A DNA stretch of 64,000 nucleotides. It comes from Natrinema sp031626495. GTDB lineage: Archaea; Halobacteriota; Halobacteria; Halobacteriales; Natrialbaceae. The notes beneath the pieces were generated by a model. It was not told the DNA's origin. It ran no database searches and saw only the letters and a program-made list of their open reading frames with translations. Positions 36,663 through 44,601 of the stretch are shown in pieces; the stretch's first letter is position 1, and each line of letters begins with the position of its first letter. Position numbers and translations under genes: made by a program. The DNA lies in the NCBI RefSeq assembly GCF_031626495.1, contig NZ_JAMQOJ010000002.1, forward strand, positions 124,001 to 188,000. Reading direction: 5' to 3'.

Positions 36663-37217
36663 TGGTAACTCTGTATTGTGACCGTACTTAGTCAAGATTT
36701 ACCCCAACGTGATTTGGATCGACAGTAGCAGACGCTGTATAACACGTTAACCTTAATTTCAGGCTATATCAATGCTCACTGGTAGACGATGTAGAGGGAC
36801 GTACGAGTGTCTTGTGTGGGTTGATACTGGCAAAGTCAGGATGACGGTCAGTTGTTCGTCGAGAACGTGTTACGGAGTGGAGTAACTCGGACTGGGCACC
36901 GCCAACTGGCGATACTGGGGTGCGTGCTAGGACGTACGTGACGACGATTCACACTCGTGCAGTTGACCCTGGGTTCCGGGCAACCGTGAGTGTTATCATG
37001 GAGTGACTACCGGAGTACAGGACGAATTTCGTGAACAACTCAAACCCGAGGGTAGCGTCGTCAGTCCCGACGCTGACGATTCAAGGTCGGACACCGAAGA
37101 ACCGGGCTCCGGAGGAGTCACGGGTGTTCAACCAGTCGAGAACAGACCGGTGTTCGTCTTCCCTACCAATCCTCAGTAGTTGAGTGTGAGCGTGACGCGA
37201 ACGCAGCGTTGAACGTC
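36663..37217. other. Spacer with a TnpB C-terminal remnant
   Basis: At about 37172-37217 the plus frame reads VVECERDANAALNVLRGR, the last part of IS200/IS605 TnpB (zinc ribbon end and the catalytic Asp helix, DxNAAxN). Nothing else of the gene is seen. It touches the end of the saccharopine-dehydrogenase-like gene on the other strand. The rest of the spacer has no coding signal. Confidence 0.45.
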
Positions 37218-38501
37218 TTACGCGGGCGGACGATCCCACACGTCAACCGCCACATCCAGTCCCGCCTGGCGAAGCCTGTCAGCAAGCGGGTCACCGATAC
37301 CTGAGGCCGGCGTGAGAATCCCACCCGCGAGCGGTGAGTCGGTCTGGTCGCGTACCAGGCACATCGCAGCTTCGCTGAGCATTCTCGCGGTCGCGCCGTA
37401 CCCCGGATCCCAATCGGCGCTAATCTGACTCTCCACGACGAACGGGCCGTCAGTGGCGGTCCCACGGCCGAGTACGCGAACGGTGAAATACCCGTTTTCG
37501 ATCTGTTCTCTCGTCGGCCCCTCGCCCGGCTCCGGGAACACGAATCGACGGAGTCCTTCTCGTATCGGTCCGAACGCCATCCCAGCAGTAGCGACCGTGA
37601 GCCCCGCCCAGACAGCGGTTGTACGTGCCAGGCCGCCGAGGCCGTCGCCCAGGGGCAGCACTTCTGTGCACTCGAACTCACGTCCCCACGGATACCCGAG
37701 TAGCGCGTTGCTGCGTCGAACGACCCGTTCGTTTATCATCGCCATCGGCGACGGAGCCGTCCACACCGATCGGAGTAGATCCTTTTTCGGTCTGGACTGT
37801 GCGCCCGGATCGACGCCGTCGCGCTCACCTTTCGGTGCCAACGAGTAGGGGTTCCGAAGCGTCTGCTGGGCCAGCGGGTCGGTCGACGCGGCACGAAACA
37901 CTTCGATTGCACTGGCCATCGTGCCACCGCTCACGCTCCCGCGACTGTCCTCCAAGTAGATGTGTGCCATATCACACGGCGTCCCGAACTCGTCGATGGC
38001 GAACGATTGAACGAGTTTCGTACCGAGATCGCTTGGGATCGAGTCGAAGCCACAGCTGTGGACGATTCGAGTGCTTGCCTCGACTGCGTCGTCGTGGTAT
38101 CGGTCGATCATCTCCCGCACCCAGTTCACCTCGCCCGTCAGATCACAGTAGTCCGTTTCGGCGGCGATGCATGCCTCGACAAGTGGTGTGCCATACGTCG
38201 TGTACGGGCCGACCGTCGTACAAACGACACGCGTATCTTCGGCGATGGCGTGAAGACTTTCCGGCTCGGTCGCGTCGCCGAGAACGATCGGGATGTCATC
38301 CCACGCAGAACGCCGTTTTCCGAGTGCTGTTTCCACTTCTTGGAGTCGTCTCTCGCTGCGACCGCCGAGTGCGAGCGAGAGCTGGTCCGGTGTATACTGG
38401 GCAGTGAGATACTCGGCGACGAGGCGGCCAGCGACGCCAGTTGCCCCCCAGATGACGAGGTCGTGCTGCCGGTCAGTGTTCGACACAGGTATCGGTTGCA
38501 A
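37218..38501 (-). CDS. Saccharopine dehydrogenase-like NAD(P)-binding protein
   Basis: Up to 427 residues. LVIWGATGVAGRLVAEYL is the Rossmann motif; GPYTTYGTPLVEACIAAETDYCDLTGE and CGFDSIPSDLGTKLV are hallmarks of the saccharopine-dehydrogenase-like trans-acting enoyl reductases. The first codon is TTG at 38501; GTG at 38486 is an equally likely start. By family it reduces a lipid-linked or acyl substrate. It has no clear operon partner. Confidence 0.85.
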   Translation of the reverse strand: MQPIPVSNTDRQHDLVIWGATGVAGRLVAEYLTAQYTPDQLSLALGGRSERRLQEVETALGKRRSAWDDIPIVLGDATEPESLHAIAEDTRVVCTTVGPYTTYGTPLVEACIAAETDYCDLTGEVNWVREMIDRYHDDAVEASTRIVHSCGFDSIPSDLGTKLVQSFAIDEFGTPCDMAHIYLEDSRGSVSGGTMASAIEVFRAASTDPLAQQTLRNPYSLAPKGERDGVDPGAQSRPKKDLLRSVWTAPSPMAMINERVVRRSNALLGYPWGREFECTEVLPLGDGLGGLARTTAVWAGLTVATAGMAFGPIREGLRRFVFPEPGEGPTREQIENGYFTVRVLGRGTATDGPFVVESQISADWDPGYGATARMLSEAAMCLVRDQTDSPLAGGILTPASGIGDPLADRLRQAGLDVAVDVWDRPPA

Positions 38502-38511
38502 TTAGCGATCC

Positions 38512-38784
38512 ATGGCCTCAACTGTTGGGTGGCGGCCAGTGCGATTGCTGCTTTTGAGGAGTGCGACGTTCACAAGCGGGAACGAGTGCTACCGATCGAT
38601 AAGCGCCCAGTCTGTTGGCTCAACCCCGGCACTAATCGCCCAAACGGTTCTCCTGAATGAGATCGCTGGCGTCATCTTCGGGTGGTTGTACTGGCAGCGG
38701 AGCCTCGAGGCGGCGACGGTGGCCCACGCTACATTCCACGTCCCTCTGGTGGTGCTCTCGCTCGTACAGGTCGCGCTGCTCTGA
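38512..38784 (+). pseudogene. C-terminal remnant of a CPBP membrane protease
   Basis: The last 50 residues read LLNEIAGVIFGWLYWQRSLE, then AATVAHATFHVPLVVLS. This is the end of the CPBP (Abi) family, with the HxxFH metal-ligand segment. The EE motif of the front part is missing and the first 35 residues have no membrane character, so only the tail of the gene is left. Confidence 0.65.
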
Positions 38785-39193
38785 TGGCGTTGTATCTCCC
38801 AATTAAACAATCGAGTACAGCAGTTAGTACAGTCGCTATACAGCATCGCTCGAGCCCGTCGCTGGTCGTCTTATTGTCTCACTCGATATGGAGTAGGTGA
38901 AACACCGCGAGCGGCACGGAAAGTGGAAAACGCCCGCTCGCGGGCATGTGTGGGGTTCGGGGGGTGTGTCGCGCCGTGGAGTACGCGACAATCGATTCAA
39001 GGCCCGCGAGCTGTTTCAATCCAACGCCAACAATCTGTGGTACTCGAATTTTTTCACTTGTCATACCACTGCCCTAGTCCATGATATAGCATAGGGCCGT
39101 GACGGGGTCACGAACCGTTGCAAAAGGTGGTTCATGCTACATTCAAATGAAAGTGAAGAAACAACTGTGGCGTCTGCGATTGTACGTGGCTGT
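38785..39193. other. Stretch upstream of TauE paralogue 2
   Basis: About 410 bases without a recognised gene. The last 50 bases (GAAGAAACAACTGTGG to the ATG) resemble the 50 bases before TauE paralogue 1, so the duplicated unit includes part of the upstream region. Confidence 0.4.
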
Positions 39194-40183
39194 ATGAGTC
39201 TCTTCGAATTGACCCTCCCGCTAATCATGCTTTTCGTCGTGTTTGGCTTGACCGTCGGTATTCTCTTCGGGTTTTTTGGGATGGGTGGCAGCTTCTTTGT
39301 CACTCCTGCGCTTCTCGTTCTTGGTCATTCTGCCCCGACTGCCGTCGGGACTGGACTCGCCTTCGTCTTTTGGACATCCCTTATTGCGACTCTCACTCAC
39401 CGTGATCTCGGTCATATCGACTACCGGCTCGGTCTGCTGTTGATCGTCGGGATGACAGTCGGCATTGAAATCGGGAAACGAGTACTACTGGTACTAGTCA
39501 GTTTTGGACTCGCTGATCTCGTAGTGAGCGTATTGTATGTCATACTGCTTGCAGCAGTTGGCGTGTTCGTCATCCATGACGGGCGACATCCTGCACTCGA
39601 AGAAGAGAGAACTATCGTGAGTCCATCCTCGAGAGCCCTCGAGCAAATTTCCATACCTCCGACTGTTTCTTTTCGAGGAGGCACAGAGATCTCAATCTGG
39701 GTCGTGTTACTACTCGCAGTGCTCATTGGAGGCCTCTCTGGATTTCTTGGTGTCGGTGGCGGATTCTTAATGATGCCAGCACTCATGTATGGGTTAGCAC
39801 TGCCAGGGGCTGTCGCCGTTGGCACGGATATCTTTCAAATCACCATTTCGAGCGCCTATGGGGCGTTCGCATACGGACAACGGGGCGCAATTCATTTCGC
39901 CATGTTGCTCCCCCTGCTTATCGGTAGTACAGTCGGAACCCAGATCGGAGCGACGCTTACTGATCATCTCGATGACACAGAACTCAGAGCGGCCTTCGGT
40001 ATCATGCTACTCATAGGTAGTATTTCGGTTGCGAGTAAGACCATCAGCCATACGTATGGCATTGGACTACTGCATGATCTCAGCCTGACTCTGCTTCTCG
40101 GAGGTGCACTAGTGATGAGCATGGCTATTCTCTATATGGGGATACAAAACATACGCGAAGAGCGGTGGGCTGCGAGACGATAA
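39194..40183 (+). CDS. Sulfite exporter TauE/SafE family membrane protein (paralogue 2)
   Basis: 329 residues from ATG 39194 (MSLFELTLPL). It is near-identical in architecture to the protein at 2174-3160, including GFFGMGGSFFVTPALLVLGH and GFLGVGGGFLMMPALMYGLA. Differences cluster in the central loop (about 125-165) and at many third codon positions, here richer in A/T. Its stop lies 7 bases from the point where the halocyanin remnant of cassette B is cut, so the break is at the end of this unit. Confidence 0.9.
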   Translation: MSLFELTLPLIMLFVVFGLTVGILFGFFGMGGSFFVTPALLVLGHSAPTAVGTGLAFVFWTSLIATLTHRDLGHIDYRLGLLLIVGMTVGIEIGKRVLLVLVSFGLADLVVSVLYVILLAAVGVFVIHDGRHPALEEERTIVSPSSRALEQISIPPTVSFRGGTEISIWVVLLLAVLIGGLSGFLGVGGGFLMMPALMYGLALPGAVAVGTDIFQITISSAYGAFAYGQRGAIHFAMLLPLLIGSTVGTQIGATLTDHLDDTELRAAFGIMLLIGSISVASKTISHTYGIGLLHDLSLTLLLGGALVMSMAILYMGIQNIREERWAARR

Positions 40184-40189
40184 GAGAGG

Positions 40190-40420
40190 ACCTCAATGAC
40201 AGGACAGCCGTCGAGAACTTCGGCGTCACCGAGTGTGCTCCAGCCGCTACCTCGAAGCGAACGGTCGTGCCGGGGTCGCCGTGGAGCTCGATCGGGTCGA
40301 AGTAGTTGTTGCCCATCCTAACGACGGGCGTCTCCTGTGCAGCAGCTGGCCGGGTGAGTCCTGCACTCACGCTGCCCCGACTCCGAGCGCTCCCAAAAAC
40401 TGGCGTCTACTGTAGGTCAT
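40190..40420 (-). pseudogene. Halocyanin remnant, copper cassette B
   Basis: ATG 40420 gives MTYSRRQFLGALGVGAA, a twin-arginine signal, then a stop. One frame away it continues SAGLTRPAAAQETPVVRMGN, then YFDPIELHGDPGTTVRFEVA and AGAHSVTPK, the first half of a halocyanin including the first copper His. The Cys-His-Met half is missing because the TauE unit begins there. It is the counterpart of the broken halocyanin at 21838. Confidence 0.75.
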
Positions 40421-40441
40421 TATCTCATTGTTCGGTTTCCG

Positions 40442-40750
40442 TCATCCGCGTAGGATGCTGGCGAACCTTTGCGCGATTCCGGTCGATTGCTGGTCTGCGC
40501 TCTCGATAGCTGCCTCCAGGTCGTCCCGCTCGACGATTCCGATGAACTCGGCTGTCTGTTCCCCGTTCGCGTACACGAGCGTTGTGGGCGTCTTCCGGAC
40601 GCCGTACTCCTCGGCCGTCTCAAGATCACTCTGAATGTCGACCTCTTGGAACTCGACGTCCGGATACGCATCCTCGAGACCCTCGTTTTTCTCTCGCTGC
40701 GTTGCGCACGCCCCGCACGTCTCTTGGGTGAAGAGGAGTACTTCGGTCAT
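40442..40750 (-). CDS. Thioredoxin-like protein with CGAC motif, copper cassette B
   Basis: 102 residues from ATG 40750 (MTEVLLFTQETCGACATQRE). It is the same length as the sister at 21514 and differs at about a dozen positions. The CGAC active site and the cis-Pro loop (VRKTPTTLVYANGEQ) are unchanged, which suggests selection on both copies or a recent duplication. Confidence 0.85.
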   Translation of the reverse strand: MTEVLLFTQETCGACATQREKNEGLEDAYPDVEFQEVDIQSDLETAEEYGVRKTPTTLVYANGEQTAEFIGIVERDDLEAAIESADQQSTGIAQRFASILRG

Positions 40751-40914
40751 AGTGGATAGTATGGCCGTGTACCTTTTGCACATTTCTGCTAGTATTCGAA
40801 AGCTGAGTCGGTCTCGGTGTTCGGATTCGAAGGTCGCTGACGGGAGGGTGCCCCGGAGCGGTTGTTCGAGTCGCACATTCTGGACTCGAGGAGACACCCG
40901 GGGTCGGGATCGAT

Positions 40915-41268
40915 TCACTCAGAGCGTTCGAGTTTATCCCGACGGCTTTCGAACTCTTCGTCGGAGAGATCGCCACGGGCGTACGCAGTACGAAGCTCCT
41001 CCATCGCGGGATTCCGCGACGACTGCGATTCCGTCACCCGGCGGAAGACGAGGTATCCCCCACCGAGCAGAATGAGGAGGAAGACTAGCTGGACGAGCAT
41101 CCCGACGAGTGGCCACCACCCGCTGGTCGTTCCGTACCCGCCCATCATTCCACCATATCCCATCATCCCGCCGAATCCCATCCCCATGGTGAGCAGGGGA
41201 AGGACGATGATCGCCCCGAGGATGAGGAGGATGATGGTCGTTGTGTCGAGTTGGCTCGACGAGGACAT
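40915..41268 (-). CDS. SHOCT-domain membrane protein, copper cassette B (second)
   Basis: 117 residues. It has the Met/Gly loop GMGFGGMMGYGGMMGGYGTT, identical to cassette A, then a helix and the SHOCT motif AYARGDLSDEEFESRRDKLE. One Leu is missing in helix 1 compared with cassette A. The gene begins 5 bases after the DUF302 stop, as in cassette A. Confidence 0.85.
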   Translation of the reverse strand: MSSSSQLDTTTIILLILGAIIVLPLLTMGMGFGGMMGYGGMMGGYGTTSGWWPLVGMLVQLVFLLILLGGGYLVFRRVTESQSSRNPAMEELRTAYARGDLSDEEFESRRDKLERSE

Positions 41269-41273
41269 CGATA

Positions 41274-41690
41274 TCAGGCCTCCGATGGGGACTCAAGTTC
41301 CTCGCCGACGCTGGTGAGGACGCGTTCGAACCTATCGTTGACCTCAGTCGCTATCGAGTCGAGTGCCTCGTTGTCGGCGATACCGACCAGCTGTTGCGGA
41401 TCGACAGCACTCACCATAATTTCGCCATCGTTGGTTTCGTAGACGATGACGTTACACGGGAGAAGCGCACCGAGTTCGATCTCCTCGTTCAGGCCCTCGT
41501 GGGCCAGTCCCGGATTGCACGCCCCGAGGATGCGGTACTGTCGGAACTCCTCGCCGAGTTTTTCCTCGAGCGTCGCCTGCACGTCGATGTCACAGAGGAC
41601 GCCGAATCCTTCGTCTTTGAGTGCGTCGGTCGTCGTCTCGACTACCTGGTCGAAGTCACCGGACACTGGCTCTTGAATTGTATATGTCAT
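41274..41690 (-). CDS. DUF302 protein, copper cassette B
   Basis: 138 residues from ATG 41690 (MTYTIQEPVSGDFDQVVETT). The core is complete: LKDEGFGVLCDIDVQATLEE, YRILGACNPGLAHEGLNEEI, LLPCNVIVYETNDGE. CNP and PCN cysteines may be the functional part. A TATA-like element stands about 30 bases before the ATG, so the operon of DUF302, SHOCT and thioredoxin may have its own leaderless promoter. Confidence 0.85.
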   Translation of the reverse strand: MTYTIQEPVSGDFDQVVETTTDALKDEGFGVLCDIDVQATLEEKLGEEFRQYRILGACNPGLAHEGLNEEIELGALLPCNVIVYETNDGEIMVSAVDPQQLVGIADNEALDSIATEVNDRFERVLTSVGEELESPSEA

Positions 41691-41714
41691 CCAATATAGT
41701 ACGCTATTAGCACA

Positions 41715-41723
41715 CTTAATAAT
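41715..41723 (-). promoter_or_regulatory. Candidate TATA element of the DUF302 operon, cassette B
   Basis: On the minus strand ATTATTAAG lies 24 bases from ATG 41690 (centre about 29 bases), which suits a leaderless haloarchaeal transcript. In cassette A this region is altered and the ATG is lost. Confidence 0.35.
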
Positions 41724-41782
41724 GGGGGCCCGGAGCGGTCGCGGCGAGTGGGGTTCACGTGCTGGAACGGATTCCCGAAGCG

Positions 41783-42136
41783 TCATCCGGCCCGTTCCAG
41801 TTGCTCGCGCCGCCGTTCGAACTCGTCGTCCGAGAGCTCACCGCTCGCGTAGCGCTCTCTGAGGACCGACAGCGGCTGTTCATCGGTACCATCTCGGCCA
41901 CGCCTTGTGAGCGCCAAGACGAGGTAGAGCGGGATCGCGATGAGCAATCCCATCCAGAGGAGCCCCCAGAGACCCATCGTTCCGCCGAAGAGGCCCCAGC
42001 CGCCGCCCATCATGCCGCCGCCGTAGCTACCGCCACCGTGGGCGGCAGCCGTTCCGGTCGCCGCGACGAGCAGGGGGGCAGCGAGTAGCGTAAGTCGACG
42101 AGCGGTGCGTCCGAGGTGAGTGGTGAGTTGGGTCAT
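41783..42136 (-). CDS. SHOCT-domain membrane protein, copper cassette B (first)
   Basis: 117 residues. Signal or anchor helix at 15-33, then AHGGGSYGGGMMGGGWGLFG, a second helix (about 56-76) and SVLRERYASGELSDDEFERR. It is closely similar to 20145-20495 throughout. The codon use is more GC-rich here, as for the rest of cassette B in this part. Confidence 0.85.
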   Translation of the reverse strand: MTQLTTHLGRTARRLTLLAAPLLVAATGTAAAHGGGSYGGGMMGGGWGLFGGTMGLWGLLWMGLLIAIPLYLVLALTRRGRDGTDEQPLSVLRERYASGELSDDEFERRREQLERAG

Positions 42137-42198
42137 TGTCGTGTGGTGGTGGGTGAGTTGTTGAGGTCGTTCGATACGTTCGGTACGGTCAGGGACCG

Positions 42199-42501
42199 TC
42201 AGCAGTGGCCCTGCCCGTACATCCCGCCGTTGTAGTCGTCGTCAGCCATGTCCTGGGCCATCTCGTCGACGGTCGCACCCATGTGCGACTCCATCCACTC
42301 GACGCTATCAGGACCCATGTGCTCGGTCATCTGCGCCTCCATCCAGGCCGCCCAGTCGTCTGCGGTCGCATTCCCATCGTACGGGGGCGCGTCGTTAGCA
42401 GTCGTTTCGTTGCCGTGTGCGCTGACCACGGGCGCGACGAACGCGAGTCCGATGATCGCGAGCGCCACGAGCAGCCAGCGGCCGATGGTGAAGTTGGTCA
42501 T
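42199..42501 (-). CDS. Small secreted Met/His-rich protein, copper cassette B
   Basis: 100 residues. The signal peptide WLLVALAIIGLAFVAPVVSA is followed by a mature part with MEAQMTEHMGPDSVEWMESH and a C-terminal GGMYGQGHC. It keeps nearly all Met, His and the last Cys of the sister at 19792, with a two-residue insertion (AT) before the DDWAAW motif. A candidate extracellular Cu(I)-binding protein, inferred from composition. Confidence 0.75.
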   Translation of the reverse strand: MTNFTIGRWLLVALAIIGLAFVAPVVSAHGNETTANDAPPYDGNATADDWAAWMEAQMTEHMGPDSVEWMESHMGATVDEMAQDMADDDYNGGMYGQGHC

Positions 42502-42729
42502 TGTCTTTCTCCTCGGTTACTCGTAGGACTGCTTGGGAGTTATCGCGATGGGTGTGAACCCGCACAGGAGAACGTTCGAGAACGTGTATAGAGCGTTCTA
42601 ATCGTTTTTCAGAAAAAGGACCGTTCATCCGGCTCGAATTCGCCGGGTTGGCCCGCAACCCGTTCTCTCCCGAGACAGGACTACGACCACATTCCGGTGT
42701 GAAAATCCCGAACCAGGGTTTCAACCGAG

Positions 42730-43000
42730 TCACTCGACGTATTTCACGACACTTGCCGTCCCTGCATCGAGATGGTATAGATTGTGGCAGTGGAACAGCC
42801 AGTCGCCCAGGTTGTTCGCGAGGAAGTCGATGGTCACCTCGCCCATGTGGGGCGGGACGATCACGGTGTCCTTGACCGCGTCGCCGACCTAGAAGAAGTG
42901 ACCGTGGAGGTGCATCGGGTGAAGCACCGGGCTGCGGTTCACCATCCGGATCCGCACGTGTTCGCCCTCGCGAACGATCGGTATGACCGCGACGAGTGCC
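42730..43000 (-). pseudogene. Multicopper oxidase C-terminal remnant with an amber stop
   Basis: The minus frame reads IVREGEHVRIRMVNRSPVLH, PMHLHGHFF, then TAG at 42889-42891 where relatives have Gln, then VGDAVKDTVIVPPHMGEVTI, and WLFHCHNLYHLDAGT before the stop at 42730. All His and Cys ligands are there; the axial Met position reads Thr. The N-terminal two domains are missing. It closely resembles the intact end at 1-368. The position upstream of the small secreted protein matches a former oxidase at the head of cassette B. Confidence 0.85.
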
Positions 43001-43046
43001 CCGAAGTACCGTGTCGCTTTTGGTGGTGAAACTGTAACAGTATTGT

Positions 43047-43508
43047 ATGGGGGATACAATACAAAGAAGTAGGGTAGGTCGTCTCTGGATGGTTGGCCTG
43101 ATAGTGTTCGGTGGCAGCCTCCTCTTTGCCTCCCCGAACATCGCCTGGTACTGGTTGCCCTTTGCGCTTCTCGTCGTGGCCGGTACGGCGTGGGTGTTTG
43201 GAGATCGCGAATCAGCGAGTCAAACGAGGAGTTCCGAATCGAATCCGGGCACGTCGGCTGATAAGGAACAGGCTCTAGGGACGCTCAAACAGCAGTATGC
43301 AGTTGGCGAAATCGACGACACGGAGTTCGAACGCCGACTGGAGACACTGCTGGAGAACGATTCGATAGCGGACGTCGAAAACCGAATCGACGTCGATTCC
43401 GAAACGGCGAGCGAGGCCAAACGGGCTGAGGAGGAACCCACGAAACGGAGTCCCCATCACCGCCAGAAGTGCCATCGCCGTGGGAAGCACCATCACGGAC
43501 GACACTGA
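43047..43508 (+). CDS. SHOCT-domain membrane protein with His-rich tail
   Basis: 153 residues. Two helices in the first 50 residues (WMVGLIVFGGSLLFASPNIA and FALLVVAGTAWVF), a charged linker, then LKQQYAVGEIDDTEFERRLE (SHOCT). It ends in a basic, His-rich stretch (HHRQKCHRRGKHHHGRH) that could bind metal. It lies inside the cassette B interruption and has no counterpart in cassette A. Confidence 0.75.
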   Translation: MGDTIQRSRVGRLWMVGLIVFGGSLLFASPNIAWYWLPFALLVVAGTAWVFGDRESASQTRSSESNPGTSADKEQALGTLKQQYAVGEIDDTEFERRLETLLENDSIADVENRIDVDSETASEAKRAEEEPTKRSPHHRQKCHRRGKHHHGRH

Positions 43509-43548
43509 GTAGTTGGCCAGCAGTTCCATCTCCCCTTTTTCCGTGCAG

Positions 43549-44433
43549 TCACTGCGAAGTGCTCGGTCTATAGTACTCCTTGAGCCATCTCGCGATTCCG
43601 TCAAGGTTGGGGAACAACGTTCGGTGATTGATATTCGCTTGGTCCAGTTTATCGCGAAACTCGTTTTTACGCTCGGCAGGAATGATAAGTTTCCAGTAGA
43701 GTTCCGGATGATCTTTGAGCCACTCGTTCATTGAGGTTCGAGGATTCGCCATACTGGAGAAGAGCGCCGCCTGATTGACGATGCGTTGATCGATCGATGG
43801 TGGCTGGAAGAAAACGATGTAGTCCTCATCTCCTTGTTCGGAGAACTCCTCAAGGACATCTCTAACATCGAGCATCGGAAGCGTGCGTCGGTCGGCTAAC
43901 TGTCTGTCGTTCTCTCTCGTCTGCTCAATGACCCGCGTCATGAGATCGTAGAGCATCGTGGCGTTGAACATGTTCGTTCCAAGCTCATCGAGGAACTTCT
44001 GGAAGTAATCGGGCAGTCGCTCGTGAGCCGCTTCGTAATCAACCACCCAGACGACACCGTCGGTGTCGGCTGAACCATCCGTCGCGAAGTATGCGGCGAC
44101 CGCCGGCGAGTAGGTCCAATCGAGGAGCCGCGTCGGGAGTCCGTGGTGCTGGGCGAGTGCCATGAGGTGGAACGGCGACTCCGGTTGATCGATGTCTTGG
44201 CGGGCGTACTGCCGGAAGTTCCGGAGCAAATGGACTTCGAGGTCCCACTGTTCTGAATTGCCGACAAACCGTTGGAGCGACGTCCGGAGATCGTGATCGG
44301 TGTCGGTCATGCCGCGGAACACGTACGGCGACCGATGGCGTCCGAGCTCCTCGTTCCACGAGTCCCGGAACAGGAGCCGCTGGAGCGTCGCCCAGTCGTC
44401 GGCCACGAACTCGTTCTCCTCCGTTTCGTCCAT
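43549..44433 (-). CDS. FRG-domain protein
   Basis: 294 residues. YVFRGMTDTDHDLRTSLQRF is the start of the FRG domain (F-R-G with the following S/T-L), followed by LAQHHGLPTRLLDWTYSPAV, also typical. FRG proteins occur in defence islands and next to restriction or toxin genes. No partner toxin is visible here. It stands next to TnpB in the segment that interrupts cassette B, so it may be passenger DNA. Confidence 0.85.
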   Translation of the reverse strand: MDETEENEFVADDWATLQRLLFRDSWNEELGRHRSPYVFRGMTDTDHDLRTSLQRFVGNSEQWDLEVHLLRNFRQYARQDIDQPESPFHLMALAQHHGLPTRLLDWTYSPAVAAYFATDGSADTDGVVWVVDYEAAHERLPDYFQKFLDELGTNMFNATMLYDLMTRVIEQTRENDRQLADRRTLPMLDVRDVLEEFSEQGDEDYIVFFQPPSIDQRIVNQAALFSSMANPRTSMNEWLKDHPELYWKLIIPAERKNEFRDKLDQANINHRTLFPNLDGIARWLKEYYRPSTSQ

Positions 44434-44601
44434 GGATGCTAGTCGTTCTCAAGGTGTATGTATGGTTGCTTCAACTGATGCGGTAGCGCGGAGTCCCCTT
44501 CCTCAAGGAACGAGCGAAGCGAGTGAGTAGGAAGGGGAGGAGCGCGTTTGTATTGGACACAAACGCCAGATTATAACTAGCCACCTGCCTACATTGAATA
44601 T

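Noticed and set aside
42889..42891. Pyrrolysine at the TAG in the oxidase remnant
   Set aside because: The gene also lacks its first two domains, and pyrrolysine use is not known in haloarchaea as far as I am aware.
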